Shown: one piece after another, positions 42,000 through 50,543 of the stretch
Numbering within the stretch: position 1 is the first letter of the stretch
Layout: each line of letters begins with the position of its first letter
Origin: Hyunsoonleella jejuensis
GTDB taxonomy: Bacteria; Bacteroidota; Bacteroidia; Flavobacteriales; Flavobacteriaceae
Length of the DNA: 64,000 bases
NCBI RefSeq assembly: GCF_900111025.1
Contig: NZ_FOFN01000001.1
Span: 372,001 to 436,000, forward strand
Direction of reading: 5' to 3'
The notes under the pieces: model-generated
Database searches by the model: none
Told to the model about the DNA's origin: nothing
What the model saw: only the letters and a program-made list of their open reading frames with translations
Program-made: the position numbers and the translations under genes

Positions 42000-42090
42000 T
42001 TAAACATCTGAAATTCTACTGCAAGAAAAGGATTTTTTATTGAACTCATCTAGGCTTTTTCTAATTGGCTACAAAATAATCTTTTTTGCC

Positions 42091-42142
42091 CATTTTTCGT
42101 TATTTTTTAGTTCCGTAACTAAGGCTATGCAACGAAAAAATG
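42091..42142. repeat. Nested palindrome between dprA and the HU-SPOR gene
   Basis: Outer arms CATTTTTCGTT (42091-42101) and AACGAAAAAATG (42131-42142); inner arms TTAGTT (42107-42112) and AACTAA (42117-42122) around CCGT. It would fold as a hairpin within a hairpin. It is not followed by a T-run suited to either strand's gene, and lies in the 263-bp gap between divergent genes. Confidence 0.65.
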
Positions 42143-42250
42143 CCTTAACTGAACAAAAAATCTTTATTTTTCGCTTCAATCAAAAAAGTCTACACGAGTT
42201 CATTGTTAATAAATAGTTAAGTCAAAAATTTAATAGAAACCATATTTTTT

Positions 42251-42258
42251 TAAATTTG
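42251..42258 (+). promoter_or_regulatory. -7 promoter box of the HU-SPOR gene
   Basis: TAAATTTG matches TAnnTTTG and ends 4 bp before the ATG at 42263, implying a nearly leaderless mRNA. Confidence 0.58.
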
Positions 42259-42262
42259 CCTT

Positions 42263-43198
42263 ATGCAACTGGAAACCTTCATTAGCGATTTATTATACCG
42301 ATACGAATGTGTGATTGTACCTGACTTTGGTGCGTTTTTAACTGAGCGTCAATCAGCTACCGTAAATGAAACTACTAATTCGTTCTATCCACCAAGAAAA
42401 GTCATTGCTTTTAACGAGCAAATCCAAAATAATGATGGTTTGTTAGCACGTTATATTGCTGATGTAGAAAAAATTCCTTTTGAAGTTGCAGTAAAAAAAA
42501 TAAAAAAACGTGTAAAAATCTTAAAGTCATATTTGACCCAAGGAGAAACCATCACGTTTAATAATATAGGTGAAATTATTTTTAACTCTGAAGGAAAAAT
42601 AGTTTTTGAACCTTCGTATAACCTCAATTATCTTACTGACGCTTTTGGTTTATCTCAATTTGAATCGGAAGTTGTTACGCGAGAGGTTTACAAAGAAACC
42701 GTTGAAGCTATTGAGGAAACTGCACCTATTACAATCACTCCTGAAAAGCGTAAAAATAGAGGGTATTTAAAATATGCCGCTGTTGCATTGATTGCATTAA
42801 CATTAGGTGGTGTAATGGCATCAAAATATTACGTTGGTCAAATTGAAGCCCATAATATGTTGGCTCAAGAAGAAGCAAAACAGCAATTAGATACTAAAAT
42901 TCAAGAGGCTACTTTTAGTTTGAATCCCCTTCCAGCGATTACTTTGAATGTTACCAAACAAACGGGCAATTATCATATTGTCGCTGGTGCTTTTAGAATT
43001 GAAGATAACTGCGATAAAAAAGTAGCACAATTAAAATCTGAAGGCTTTAGTGCAAGAAAAATTGGTGCAAATCGCTATGGTTTACATCAAGTAGCTTATG
43101 CGAGCTACGAAGGCAGGCTTGATGCGCTTAAAGCATTGAGAACTATCAAAAAAACGCATAATAAAGATGCGTGGTTACTGGTACAGAAGCTGGACTAG
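42263..43198 (+). CDS. HU-like (CCDC81-type) and SPOR-domain membrane protein
   Basis: 311 residues: N-terminal HU-like fold (about 1-130; 'LLYRYECVIVPDFGAFL', 'GETITFNNIGEIIFNSEGKIVFEPS'), a linker, one transmembrane helix ('YLKYAAVALIALTLGGVMASKYYV', about 168-190) and a C-terminal SPOR domain ('QTGNYHIVAGAFRIEDNCDKKVAQLKSEGF', about 238-311) that binds denuded peptidoglycan glycans. Bacteroidota proteins of this layout probably link the chromosome or cytoplasm to the division-site cell wall (inference from domains). Confidence 0.85.
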   Translation: MQLETFISDLLYRYECVIVPDFGAFLTERQSATVNETTNSFYPPRKVIAFNEQIQNNDGLLARYIADVEKIPFEVAVKKIKKRVKILKSYLTQGETITFNNIGEIIFNSEGKIVFEPSYNLNYLTDAFGLSQFESEVVTREVYKETVEAIEETAPITITPEKRKNRGYLKYAAVALIALTLGGVMASKYYVGQIEAHNMLAQEEAKQQLDTKIQEATFSLNPLPAITLNVTKQTGNYHIVAGAFRIEDNCDKKVAQLKSEGFSARKIGANRYGLHQVAYASYEGRLDALKALRTIKKTHNKDAWLLVQKLD

Positions 43199-43238
43199 TT
43201 TAACAAAAGATTACTGTTTACTTTATTGCTTTAATACG

Positions 43239-43246
43239 TAACTTTG
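43239..43246 (+). promoter_or_regulatory. -7 promoter box of the thioesterase gene
   Basis: TAACTTTG matches TAnnTTTG. It overlaps an in-frame TTG at 43244, excluding that TTG as start. Confidence 0.62.
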
Positions 43247-43264
43247 CAGCATCAAAATTTAGAG

Positions 43265-43774
43265 ATGCAAGCAAAGACTCCGGAACAATCGAAAACTACA
43301 ATGACCGATATGGTCTTACCTAGTGAAACCAACCCTTTAAACAACTTATTTGGTGGTGAACTTTTAGCACGTATGGATCGTGCAGCTAGTATCGCTGCAA
43401 GACGCCATAGTAGACGTATTGTGGTAACAGCTTCTGTAAATCATGTAGCGTTTAATCGCGCGGTGCCTTTGGGGAGTGTGGTTACTGTTGAAGCTAAAGT
43501 TTCTCGAGCGTTTAATACGTCTATGGAGATTTATATTGATGTGTGGATGGAAGATAGAGAATCTGGCGCTAGAACAAAGGCTAATGAAGCTATTTACACA
43601 TTTGTAGCTGTTGATGAAACAGGACGTCCTGTAAAAGTACCTGAAGTTACTCCTGAAACCAAACTAGAAAAAGAGCGTTTTGATGCAGCATTGCGACGTA
43701 AACAATTAAGTTTATTGCTAGCTGGAAAAATTAAGCCCGATGATGCTACGGAATTAAAAGCACTTTTTTATTAA
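43265..43774 (+). CDS. Acyl-CoA thioesterase (hotdog fold, YciA/BFIT-type)
   Basis: 169 residues from ATG 43265 (MQAKTPEQSKTTMTDMVLP). The hotdog signature 'PLNNLFGGELLARMDRAASIAARRHSRR' with 'TASVNHVAFNRAVPLGSVVTVEAKV' is that of acyl-CoA hydrolases, which cut acyl-CoA to free acid and CoA in the cytoplasm. Single domain, so it probably forms the usual hexamer. It is monocistronic with its own -7 box; the in-frame upstream TTG lies inside that box. The gene ends 2 bp before the convergent envC-like gene. Confidence 0.88.
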   Translation: MQAKTPEQSKTTMTDMVLPSETNPLNNLFGGELLARMDRAASIAARRHSRRIVVTASVNHVAFNRAVPLGSVVTVEAKVSRAFNTSMEIYIDVWMEDRESGARTKANEAIYTFVAVDETGRPVKVPEVTPETKLEKERFDAALRRKQLSLLLAGKIKPDDATELKALFY

Positions 43775-43776
43775 AA

Positions 43777-45006
43777 TCACATCTTGTAAATCCAACTTGC
43801 AGGATTTTGTGTTGTGGCATCCTTAAATATAGAAAAACTGAGGATGGTGTCTACTTCTACATTTGTAGAAACCTCACCAATAACGTCTTTTGTTTTAAGC
43901 GTATCTCCCTCTTTTACATAAACTTTAGAGAGGTTTTTATACACCGTAATGTAATTACCGTGCCTTATCATTACCATAGGGTTGGAGTTTCTAATGGCGG
44001 TAACTTTAATTACAGTACCATTAAAGATAACCCTAGCTTTCGCTTGTTTTTCTGTGGTAATTAAAACGCCATTACGTTGAACGGTTAAAGATTTATCAAT
44101 CAACGAAGGTTGTTTCCCATAACGTGCTTTTACAAAACCCTTTTCCACAGGCCAAGGTAGTTTTCCTTTATTGGCTATAAAATTACTAGCCAACACCTTT
44201 TCTTCCGCCGTGAGCGCAAAATTGGAACTTCTAGATGTTGATGTGCTCGAGGCCTTATTAGATTTTGCAATGGCTGCTTTAATAATGCGCTCTATTTCTC
44301 TATCTATTCTAGCGGCTTCCCGCTGTTTTGATTTTATTTGAGCCGTGTATTTCTTCAAGTCTTTTTGAATGGACGCCATGATAGAACTATGTTGCGCACG
44401 CTCCTCTTCTAACGTTTTCTGTGTTTTTTTGTTTTCGGCAATCAGCTTTTGTTTGTCTTCCTTTTGAACGAGCAAATCTTTATTTATTTGCTGTAATTTG
44501 GCCGTTTTAGCCTTTATAGTTTCACCTTGTTCCTTTTGATGGCTTGTGTACTGCTTCATGTACTGCAAGCGCTTATAAGCTTGCTTGAAATCGTTGGAAG
44601 ATAATAAAAACATAATGCGACTTTGCTGATTTTTGCTTTTATATGATTTTACAATCATAGCAGCATAGTCATCTTTTAAGAGTTTTAACTCATCACGAAG
44701 GTTGTCTATTTGTTTTTGGTTATTATTGATTTCTCGCGTTAATAAATTTGCTTGTTGATTTGTAACTTTAATTAAGTTATTAAGCACACTTATTTTATAG
44801 TTGAAGTCTTCTATAAGTGATAGTTGCGATTTCTCCTTAGACTTATTTTCAGCACGTAAAGCGTTGATTTTTTGAATTTCCCTACGTAGTTCTTGGCGAC
44901 GTGTTTCCAATTGTTTTTGGGTATTGCTCTGGGCAAAAACCACGGTGCTCCCCATAAAAATAAAGAGTACAAAAACACCTCGAATTATGTGAGTTTTGGA
45001 ACGCAT
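43777..45006 (-). CDS. EnvC-like murein hydrolase activator (coiled coil, degenerate M23)
   Basis: 409 residues. Signal peptide (ending 'VVFAQ', about 27), a long coiled coil (about 30-240) rich in K, E, Q, and a C-terminal LytM/M23 fold (about 285-409). Catalytic zinc ligands are missing: the 'HxxxD' position reads 'GVLITTEKQAKAR' and the C-terminal 'HxH' reads 'TILSFSIFKD'. This is the hallmark of EnvC-type activators, which open amidases instead of cutting peptidoglycan. The ATG overlaps the DUF4292 stop by 1 bp, so it is coupled to the envelope block upstream. Confidence 0.88.
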   Translation of the reverse strand: MRSKTHIIRGVFVLFIFMGSTVVFAQSNTQKQLETRRQELRREIQKINALRAENKSKEKSQLSLIEDFNYKISVLNNLIKVTNQQANLLTREINNNQKQIDNLRDELKLLKDDYAAMIVKSYKSKNQQSRIMFLLSSNDFKQAYKRLQYMKQYTSHQKEQGETIKAKTAKLQQINKDLLVQKEDKQKLIAENKKTQKTLEEERAQHSSIMASIQKDLKKYTAQIKSKQREAARIDREIERIIKAAIAKSNKASSTSTSRSSNFALTAEEKVLASNFIANKGKLPWPVEKGFVKARYGKQPSLIDKSLTVQRNGVLITTEKQAKARVIFNGTVIKVTAIRNSNPMVMIRHGNYITVYKNLSKVYVKEGDTLKTKDVIGEVSTNVEVDTILSFSIFKDATTQNPASWIYKM

Positions 45007-45794
45007 TATAACTCTATTTTCTTAAATCCTGATGGAATTTTAAATGGAAATCGTAAATCTTCATTAAGCGACACCGATTTAAATTCTAATTCTGCTATAA
45101 GCTCTTTAGTACCTTCAACAGCGATTACTTTTACATGTTCTGGCAACACCTGTTTATCTACTTCTTGATGCGCTAAATAGTCTATCTGTAAATGCCGTTG
45201 TTCCGACATTTGCGATAATTGTTGCGATGTCACCTTGAAAAGTGACGGATTTACCAAAAAGAAAATTTCAAATAATTCCCGCTGATTTTTAGGTTGCAGT
45301 ACATATTTGCCTTCATAAACCGAAACGTTATAAGTCTCATCCTTTAAATTGAACAAGGCTTCACCTAAAATAATATTCTGTACTTTTTCAAAATCTAATG
45401 CTGTGCCCAGCAGTTTACTAAAATATTTAAAATCACCTTCAAAATACGTGTTGTCTAACTTATTATAAAATGCTACACTTTGTGGGGTGATTTTTGCTCT
45501 AATAATCCCAAATGTAGCGCTCATCCACAACACTTTGTCTTTCTCCATACGATAACTAACCGTATGCGATTGGGTTTTATCACCTTCAGAATAGGTGATT
45601 TTTAATTTTGATTGCAGCGTTTTAAACTCTGGAGCCTGTTTTTGGTTCTCTTTAATCAATTGCTTCGCAGAAAGCTTTAAGTTACTATCTCCTGCTGTTA
45701 CAGTTTTTGTCGATTTACATCCTGTAAACCCAAAAAACAATAGGAACAGACATAAAGATAAAATGTGGGGTTTTTTCAAAATTTGAGGTCTCAT
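45006..45794 (-). CDS. DUF4292 lipoprotein
   Basis: 262 residues with a lipobox (FTGC, about Cys26). The mature part is beta-rich with the 'LQSKLKITYSEGDKTQSHTVSYRMEKDKVLWMSATFGIIRAKITPQ' pattern and 'ALFNLKDETYNVSV', resembling a LolA/LolB-like half barrel; this is the DUF4292 family of Bacteroidota. It may move or hold lipoproteins or lipids in the envelope (inference). It is translationally coupled to the EnvC-like gene and 12 bp downstream of a TPR-protein gene. Confidence 0.82.
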   Translation of the reverse strand: MRPQILKKPHILSLCLFLLFFGFTGCKSTKTVTAGDSNLKLSAKQLIKENQKQAPEFKTLQSKLKITYSEGDKTQSHTVSYRMEKDKVLWMSATFGIIRAKITPQSVAFYNKLDNTYFEGDFKYFSKLLGTALDFEKVQNIILGEALFNLKDETYNVSVYEGKYVLQPKNQRELFEIFFLVNPSLFKVTSQQLSQMSEQRHLQIDYLAHQEVDKQVLPEHVKVIAVEGTKELIAELEFKSVSLNEDLRFPFKIPSGFKKIEL

Positions 45795-45806
45795 TAAATT
45801 ATCTTA

Positions 45807-47159
45807 TTACGATTTAAGCGCATTCGCCTTATCCCTAAACGTTTTTGCCTTGTTGGTATTGTTAAGCAATTCGTACGCACGGGCCAGTTGGTTATAAAAA
45901 TCGGCTTCCATCTTCGTGTCATCCACAATCCAATCTAACCCAGATTCCAAAACATCAATAGCGTCTTTCGCATGTTGCAACTCAATTAAGGCTATACCAT
46001 TTATCAGGTAACATAAAGGTTGCGCTGGATAGGTTTGCATGGCATTTTCACTTTTAGCTTTTGCCAGTTCAAACTGATGTAAATCTATATGCAATAGCAT
46101 TACGTTTTTTAAAATACCGAAATTATTGCTATCTAACTTCAAAGCTTCCTGAAAGTGTTCTAGGGCCTTTTGCTTATCTTCTTTTTGTAGATAATATTGC
46201 CCTAAATCTGTCAGGGACTTTGCATTGGCTGTACCCTCAAGAAGCGATGTAGCTTCAACGAGCTCCTTTTCGTATTCTGGATGTAGCTTTACAAAATTTA
46301 CAAAATCAGACAGTACTTTTAATTTAGCGTCTGGCTTAATGGCATTGCTTTGCACTACAATTTTCATAGATTTTATAGCTTCCTCTGTTTCATTTCTGTC
46401 CAAATAAAACTTATAAAGTGCCAAGTGTACCACTTGGGAATTTGGTTTAATTTTAAGTAATTCCTGCGCTGTTTCGAATGCTTTTTCCGTGTCTCCTTGT
46501 TCGCTATAGCGATAAATCAAGGCCAAATAATTGGTTTCATTATTAGGATTCTTATCAACTCTAGATTCTAAATTCTCTATTTGCTCTTTTGCACGTCCTG
46601 TGGCCTTGTATATTCTATTACGCAAGACATCACGTGCTGCGGAAATACCAAAGGAAGCATCCAATTCATCTAAAATCTCAAGTGCATCATCATACTTTTC
46701 CATCTTAACGTATAGCGTTGCCAAATCCTCTTTATAATCGGGATGATACTGCACCAGTTGCTTTACGGTTTTAAGCGCATTTTTTAAGTCATTTTGCGAT
46801 GCATAATAGCCATAAAGTTCATCCAAATACCATTCGTTATCAGGAGCTTTATCAACAGCTTTTTTTAATGCCTCTTCAGCTGCACCAAAATTCTTTAATT
46901 TCATGTAGTTTTTACCCAACTCAAAATATAAAACTGCCGGTTCTTTATCTATATCGATGCATTTTATAAGTGCTTCTACCGCTCTATCGTAGTTTTCAAT
47001 ACCTTTTTGTTTCAAGGCTTCAAAAAACAGTTCTTGAAATTGGTCTTCAACAATACCTAAATCATCATCTGGAGTTTTATTAAAATCCACTTGGGTATAG
47101 CTAAAGCTAGGAATAACTAATATTCCGAAAAAACAAAATATGTAAAATAATCGTTTCAT
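45807..47159 (-). CDS. Exported tetratricopeptide-repeat protein
   Basis: 450 residues with a signal peptide (to about 24, 'FSYTQ'). At least 9-10 TPR units are visible ('AVLYFELGKNYMKLKNFGAAEEALKKAVDKAP', 'EWYLDELYGYYASQNDLKNALKTVKQLVQYHP', 'LTDLGQYYLQKEDKQKALEHFQEALKLD'), suggesting a periplasmic scaffold. Same transcript as DUF4292 and EnvC-like genes by spacing; all probably serve envelope assembly. The upstream gap holds composite repeat copy B. Partner unknown. Confidence 0.85.
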   Translation of the reverse strand: MKRLFYIFCFFGILVIPSFSYTQVDFNKTPDDDLGIVEDQFQELFFEALKQKGIENYDRAVEALIKCIDIDKEPAVLYFELGKNYMKLKNFGAAEEALKKAVDKAPDNEWYLDELYGYYASQNDLKNALKTVKQLVQYHPDYKEDLATLYVKMEKYDDALEILDELDASFGISAARDVLRNRIYKATGRAKEQIENLESRVDKNPNNETNYLALIYRYSEQGDTEKAFETAQELLKIKPNSQVVHLALYKFYLDRNETEEAIKSMKIVVQSNAIKPDAKLKVLSDFVNFVKLHPEYEKELVEATSLLEGTANAKSLTDLGQYYLQKEDKQKALEHFQEALKLDSNNFGILKNVMLLHIDLHQFELAKAKSENAMQTYPAQPLCYLINGIALIELQHAKDAIDVLESGLDWIVDDTKMEADFYNQLARAYELLNNTNKAKTFRDKANALKS

Positions 47160-47171
47160 TACATATATTTT

Positions 47172-47285
47172 AGGGCGTTACCCCGCTCGATCGCTTAGGC
47201 TCTCGAAGCGCGGTCGGGCTATCCGTTACTAGTCCTCGCACCTCCTGCGTCGGGCTGTGGGCTATCCACTTCTATCCCTAACGCA
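47172..47285 (+). repeat. Composite intergenic repeat element, copy B
   Basis: Starts GGGCGTTACCCC, contains GGTCGGGCTATCCGTTA and CCTCCTGCGTCGGG, and ends ATCCCTAACGCA. Layout and the internal 14-mer match copy A (14354-14494). It also contains a dispersed-family core (GGCTCTCGAAGC, 47199-47210) that forms a small hairpin. It sits in the 198-bp gap between the TPR gene and the nucleotidyltransferase, is far more GC-rich than its flanks, and contains no ORF I would believe. Confidence 0.72.
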
Positions 47286-47357
47286 CTTATCCGCCATCAT
47301 TTAGCATGCACTAAGCTTACACTTGTCTACAAATAGATTCCTTTTTTCAAAGGAATT

Positions 47358-48377
47358 TTATTCCAAAACCGAATAATCACCAATACTAATACTAGTAAAT
47401 TCGCCATTATAGGTCACATTGTTTCCAATCATGGCATTCTTCAATTTAGCATTTCTAATTTCTGTGTTGGTTTGAATTAAGCTATTCTCAATAGTTGAGT
47501 TTTCAATAACCGTACCATTTCCAATAGACACAAACGGCCCAATGGTTGTATTTTTCAATACCACATTTGCTCCAATAAAACAAGGCTCAATAATATTTGC
47601 GTTCTCTAACTTCGCTGAACTTGCCACCAATTGTTCCTCGCCATCCGCCTTTAAAAAGCCCAGCATCCGTTGATTAGTTTCTATGGTAATGGCTTTATTA
47701 CCACAATCCATCCATTCATCAACAGTTCCTGTTTTAAATATTTTTCCATCGGCCATCATACGCTTTATACCATCATTAATTTGGTATTCACCACCGTTCA
47801 CAACGTTCTCATCCAAAATTTCTTGCAGTTTTTCTTTTAAAACAGCAACATCTTTAAAATAATAAATGCCAATTACGGCTTGGTCGCTCACAAAAGTCTC
47901 TGGTTTTTCAACTAACTCTACTATTTCATCATTTTTATTCAGCTTTACCACACCGTAAGCTTCTGGATTATCTACTTGTTTTGTCCAAATAACACTATCT
48001 GCTTCAGGATCTAAATCAAATTCTGCCCTAATCAATGTATCTGCATATGCAATGACTGCTGGTCCAGAAAGCGAAGGTTTCGCGCACATAATGGCATGCC
48101 CTGTTCCTAAAGGTTTATCCTGTCGGTAAATTGAGGCTTTTGCTCCTAGGCTTTTGGCTAAATCTTTTAAACTAGATACCACATCGTCTCCAAACCATGC
48201 AGGGTCTCCTAAAACAAACGCTATTTCATCAACAGGCTGCTTTAATACTTTTGCTATATCCTTAACAAGTCTGTGCACTATAGGTTGACCCGCAACCGGA
48301 ATTAACGGTTTTGGTACTGTTAAACTATGTGGGCGTAATCGAGAGCCTCGACCTGCCATGGGGACTATTATTTTCAT
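47358..48377 (-). CDS. Sugar-phosphate nucleotidyltransferase with left-handed beta-helix
   Basis: 339 residues. N-terminal pyrophosphorylase domain with the GxGxRLRP-type loop 'MAGRGSRLRPHSLTVPKPLIPVAG' (about 7-30), 'GTGHAIMCA', and 'NGGEYQINDGIKRM'; from about residue 240 a hexapeptide left-handed beta helix ('ENANIIEPCFIGANVVLKNTTIGPFVSIGNGTVIENSTI'). It makes an NDP-sugar from NTP and sugar phosphate for envelope polysaccharides. The flippase and dut upstream suit a cell-surface role. Substrate not assignable; glucose-1-phosphate is common. Confidence 0.88.
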   Translation of the reverse strand: MKIIVPMAGRGSRLRPHSLTVPKPLIPVAGQPIVHRLVKDIAKVLKQPVDEIAFVLGDPAWFGDDVVSSLKDLAKSLGAKASIYRQDKPLGTGHAIMCAKPSLSGPAVIAYADTLIRAEFDLDPEADSVIWTKQVDNPEAYGVVKLNKNDEIVELVEKPETFVSDQAVIGIYYFKDVAVLKEKLQEILDENVVNGGEYQINDGIKRMMADGKIFKTGTVDEWMDCGNKAITIETNQRMLGFLKADGEEQLVASSAKLENANIIEPCFIGANVVLKNTTIGPFVSIGNGTVIENSTIENSLIQTNTEIRNAKLKNAMIGNNVTYNGEFTSISIGDYSVLE

Positions 48378-48483
48378 TTTTTAAGGTTGATTCGTTTATG
48401 TGTTTAATTGTTTATTCGTTGTGTTGAGTTCACTAATTTTGTTATAATTCTGCTATCAAAAATCGTCAATCGTAATTCATTAA

Positions 48484-48918
48484 TTACTTAGTTCCAGTAC
48501 TTCCAAATCCTCCTTCACCTCTATCAGTTTCAGAAAGCGTCTCTACCTCAGCCCATTCCGCACGCTCATGTTTCGCAATCACTAATTGTGCAATACGCTC
48601 ACCGTTTTGGATGGTAAAGTCTTCATTAGATAAGTTAACCAAAATTACGCCTATTTCACCTCTGTAATCGGCATCAATAGTTCCAGGAGCATTAAGTACT
48701 GTAATGCCTTTTTTTGCCGCTAAACCACTTCTTGGGCGTACCTGGGCTTCAATACCTACTGGAAGCTCTATAAAGAGTCCTGTACCGACAATACTGCGCT
48801 CTAATGGCTTTAAAACTCTTGATTCGGATATGTTGGCTCGTAAATCCATACCAGCCGAAGCAATGGTTTCGTAATGTGGCAACTCATGGCTGGATTTGTT
48901 TATGATTTTAATTTTCAT
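48484..48918 (-). CDS. dut: dUTP diphosphatase
   Basis: 144 residues, standard trimeric dUTPase. Motifs: '[10 protein letters not shown]' (I), '[12 protein letters not shown]' (II), '[15 protein letters not shown]' (III), 'ERIAQLVI' (IV) and a C-terminal '[10 protein letters not shown]' (V), all intact. Removes dUTP and supplies dUMP. It sits between the flippase and the nucleotidyltransferase on one strand; the pairing is conserved in flavobacteria but functionally incidental. Confidence 0.97.
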   Translation of the reverse strand: MKIKIINKSSHELPHYETIASAGMDLRANISESRVLKPLERSIVGTGLFIELPVGIEAQVRPRSGLAAKKGITVLNAPGTIDADYRGEIGVILVNLSNEDFTIQNGERIAQLVIAKHERAEWAEVETLSETDRGEGGFGSTGTK

Positions 48919-48933
48919 GAATTTAATATTAAA

Positions 48934-48960
48934 GATGCTTAGACCGCGCTCAGCACGACA
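48934..48960. repeat. Dispersed palindromic repeat between dut and the flippase gene
   Basis: 'Gatgcttagaccgcgctcagcacgaca' is the GATGCTTnGACnGCGCTCAGCACGACA form. It abuts the flippase stop at 48966. Confidence 0.68.
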
Positions 48961-48965
48961 TTAAT

Positions 48966-50420
48966 TTATTTTCTTAATAATTGTTTTAGTTCATCTTTCT
49001 CTGAAAAATAAACGATTCCCAAAAATACAACTAACATAGAAATTCCGACAATATAATTAGTCCTAAATTGATAAAAGTATACTACTGAAAACAGTATGGA
49101 AACCGTTAAATATATTCCTATCTTCTTCAAATTATAAGCTATTGGATAATATTTTCTACCGAAGTAATACGATAATAACACCATAGTACCGTAAGCTACC
49201 AAAGTTGCAATGGCAGATCCTTTATAGCTCATAATAGGAATTAACCAAATATTTAATACTAAAGTAATTATAGCTCCAACTACAGAAATATAAGCTCCGA
49301 ATTTGGTGCGATCGGTGATTTTATACCATACAGAAAGGTTATGATATATCCCTAAACATAAACTGGCAATTAAAATGATAGGAACAATCCACATGGCTTC
49401 CCAGAAGTCTTCATCTCGAATAATGATAACTTTTAAAACATCTGAAAACACAACAACCATCAATAAAATCACAGAGCCAAATACCACAAAATATTCTAAA
49501 ATTCTGGCATAGTTTTTCTGTGGGTTTTTACTATTTGAATGACTAAAAAAGTAGGGTTCTATACCTAAACGAAAGGCTGTGGCAAACAACGTCATAAACA
49601 ATGCTAGCTTATAACAAGCCGAAAACATCCCAACTTCACGCTCAGGATGTTCGGCAGTGGACAAACTACTATCCAATAAAATACGGTTAAAGGTTTCTAT
49701 AGTGGTGTAGGCTAACCCTGCTATAAGTACTGGGAATGCGTAGCGCAACATGTGCTGCCATAATTTAGTATCGAATACATATTTGATCTTGCTATAAAAA
49801 GACAGCATTAACAAAAGCGTAATAGCGCTTGCAACCACATTGGCAATAAGTACATAATTTATTTCAAAATCAGGTTTATATGCGGTTTCAAAAAAACCTC
49901 CGTTTTTTGCTAACCCACTTAACAACAAAAAGAAAAACAAGTTAAGACCAATGTTGATAGCTACATTTGCGATTTTAATTATAGCATATTTTACAGGTTT
50001 TGCCTTAGCTCTTAACCAAGCAAATGGAATGATTACTAAAGCATCTAGAAGTAAAATCCATACCACAAAACTAATATGTTCGGGCTGTATATCAGTGATT
50101 TCAGCTATTTCATTTTTAAACATAAAGGCTAAAACAAATATTGCGAACGATGTAAAAATAACGGATAATGCAGCTGTTCCAACCACTTTATCTTTGTCTT
50201 CCTCTTTATTGAAAAAACGAAAAAACGCTGTTTCCATCCCATAGGCTAAAATCACATTAAAAATAGCAAACCATGAAAATATAATAGAAACCTTCCCATA
50301 AACACCTACAGCCATCACTTCTGTGTAAAGTGGCGTCAACAAGAAGGTAAGCATTCTTGGTAACACAGTTGCTAAACCGTAGATAAATGTTTGTTTAAAA
50401 AGTGATTTAATGCCGCTCAA
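48966..50420 (-). CDS. Polysaccharide flippase (Wzx/MOP superfamily)
   Basis: 484 residues, about 14 transmembrane helices ('FIYGLATVLPRMLTFLLTPLYTEVM' first), the Wzx/MurJ-like oligosaccharide-lipid flippase pattern. It probably moves lipid-linked sugars to the periplasmic face. The frame opens with TTG (50420); no ATG is available in frame near the first helix. First gene of the block flippase, dut, nucleotidyltransferase, TPR, DUF4292, EnvC-like, so it probably supplies envelope glycans. Confidence 0.88.
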   Translation of the reverse strand: MSGIKSLFKQTFIYGLATVLPRMLTFLLTPLYTEVMAVGVYGKVSIIFSWFAIFNVILAYGMETAFFRFFNKEEDKDKVVGTAALSVIFTSFAIFVLAFMFKNEIAEITDIQPEHISFVVWILLLDALVIIPFAWLRAKAKPVKYAIIKIANVAINIGLNLFFFLLLSGLAKNGGFFETAYKPDFEINYVLIANVVASAITLLLMLSFYSKIKYVFDTKLWQHMLRYAFPVLIAGLAYTTIETFNRILLDSSLSTAEHPEREVGMFSACYKLALFMTLFATAFRLGIEPYFFSHSNSKNPQKNYARILEYFVVFGSVILLMVVVFSDVLKVIIIRDEDFWEAMWIVPIILIASLCLGIYHNLSVWYKITDRTKFGAYISVVGAIITLVLNIWLIPIMSYKGSAIATLVAYGTMVLLSYYFGRKYYPIAYNLKKIGIYLTVSILFSVVYFYQFRTNYIVGISMLVVFLGIVYFSEKDELKQLLRK

Positions 50421-50462
50421 GAACAGGTATTTTGTTATGCTAAAAATAGGGTTTTTAAAACA

Positions 50463-50490
50463 AAAAAACCTAACTCAAAAAAGTTAGGCT
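50463..50490 (-). terminator. Terminator of the ATP synthase operon
   Basis: On the minus strand CCTAACT ... AGTTAGG hairpin followed by TTTTTTTG, 54-80 bp beyond the atpG stop. It ends the atpB-E-F-H-A-G run. Confidence 0.82.
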
Positions 50491-50505
50491 TTTGTTAATT
50501 ACGAT

Positions 50506-50532
50506 GAGATGCTGAACAAGTTCAGCATGACA
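50506..50532. repeat. Dispersed palindromic repeat, intact copy
   Basis: ATGCTGAAC-AA-GTTCAGCAT is a perfect 9-bp stem with a 2-base loop, then GACA. It lies between the atpG stop and the operon terminator. Confidence 0.85.
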
Positions 50533-50543
50533 ATATTAAATCA

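Noticed and set aside
42000-42262. Phage- or restriction-defence island around dprA
   Set aside because: dprA stands alone among housekeeping genes; no methylase, nuclease or toxin genes are near.
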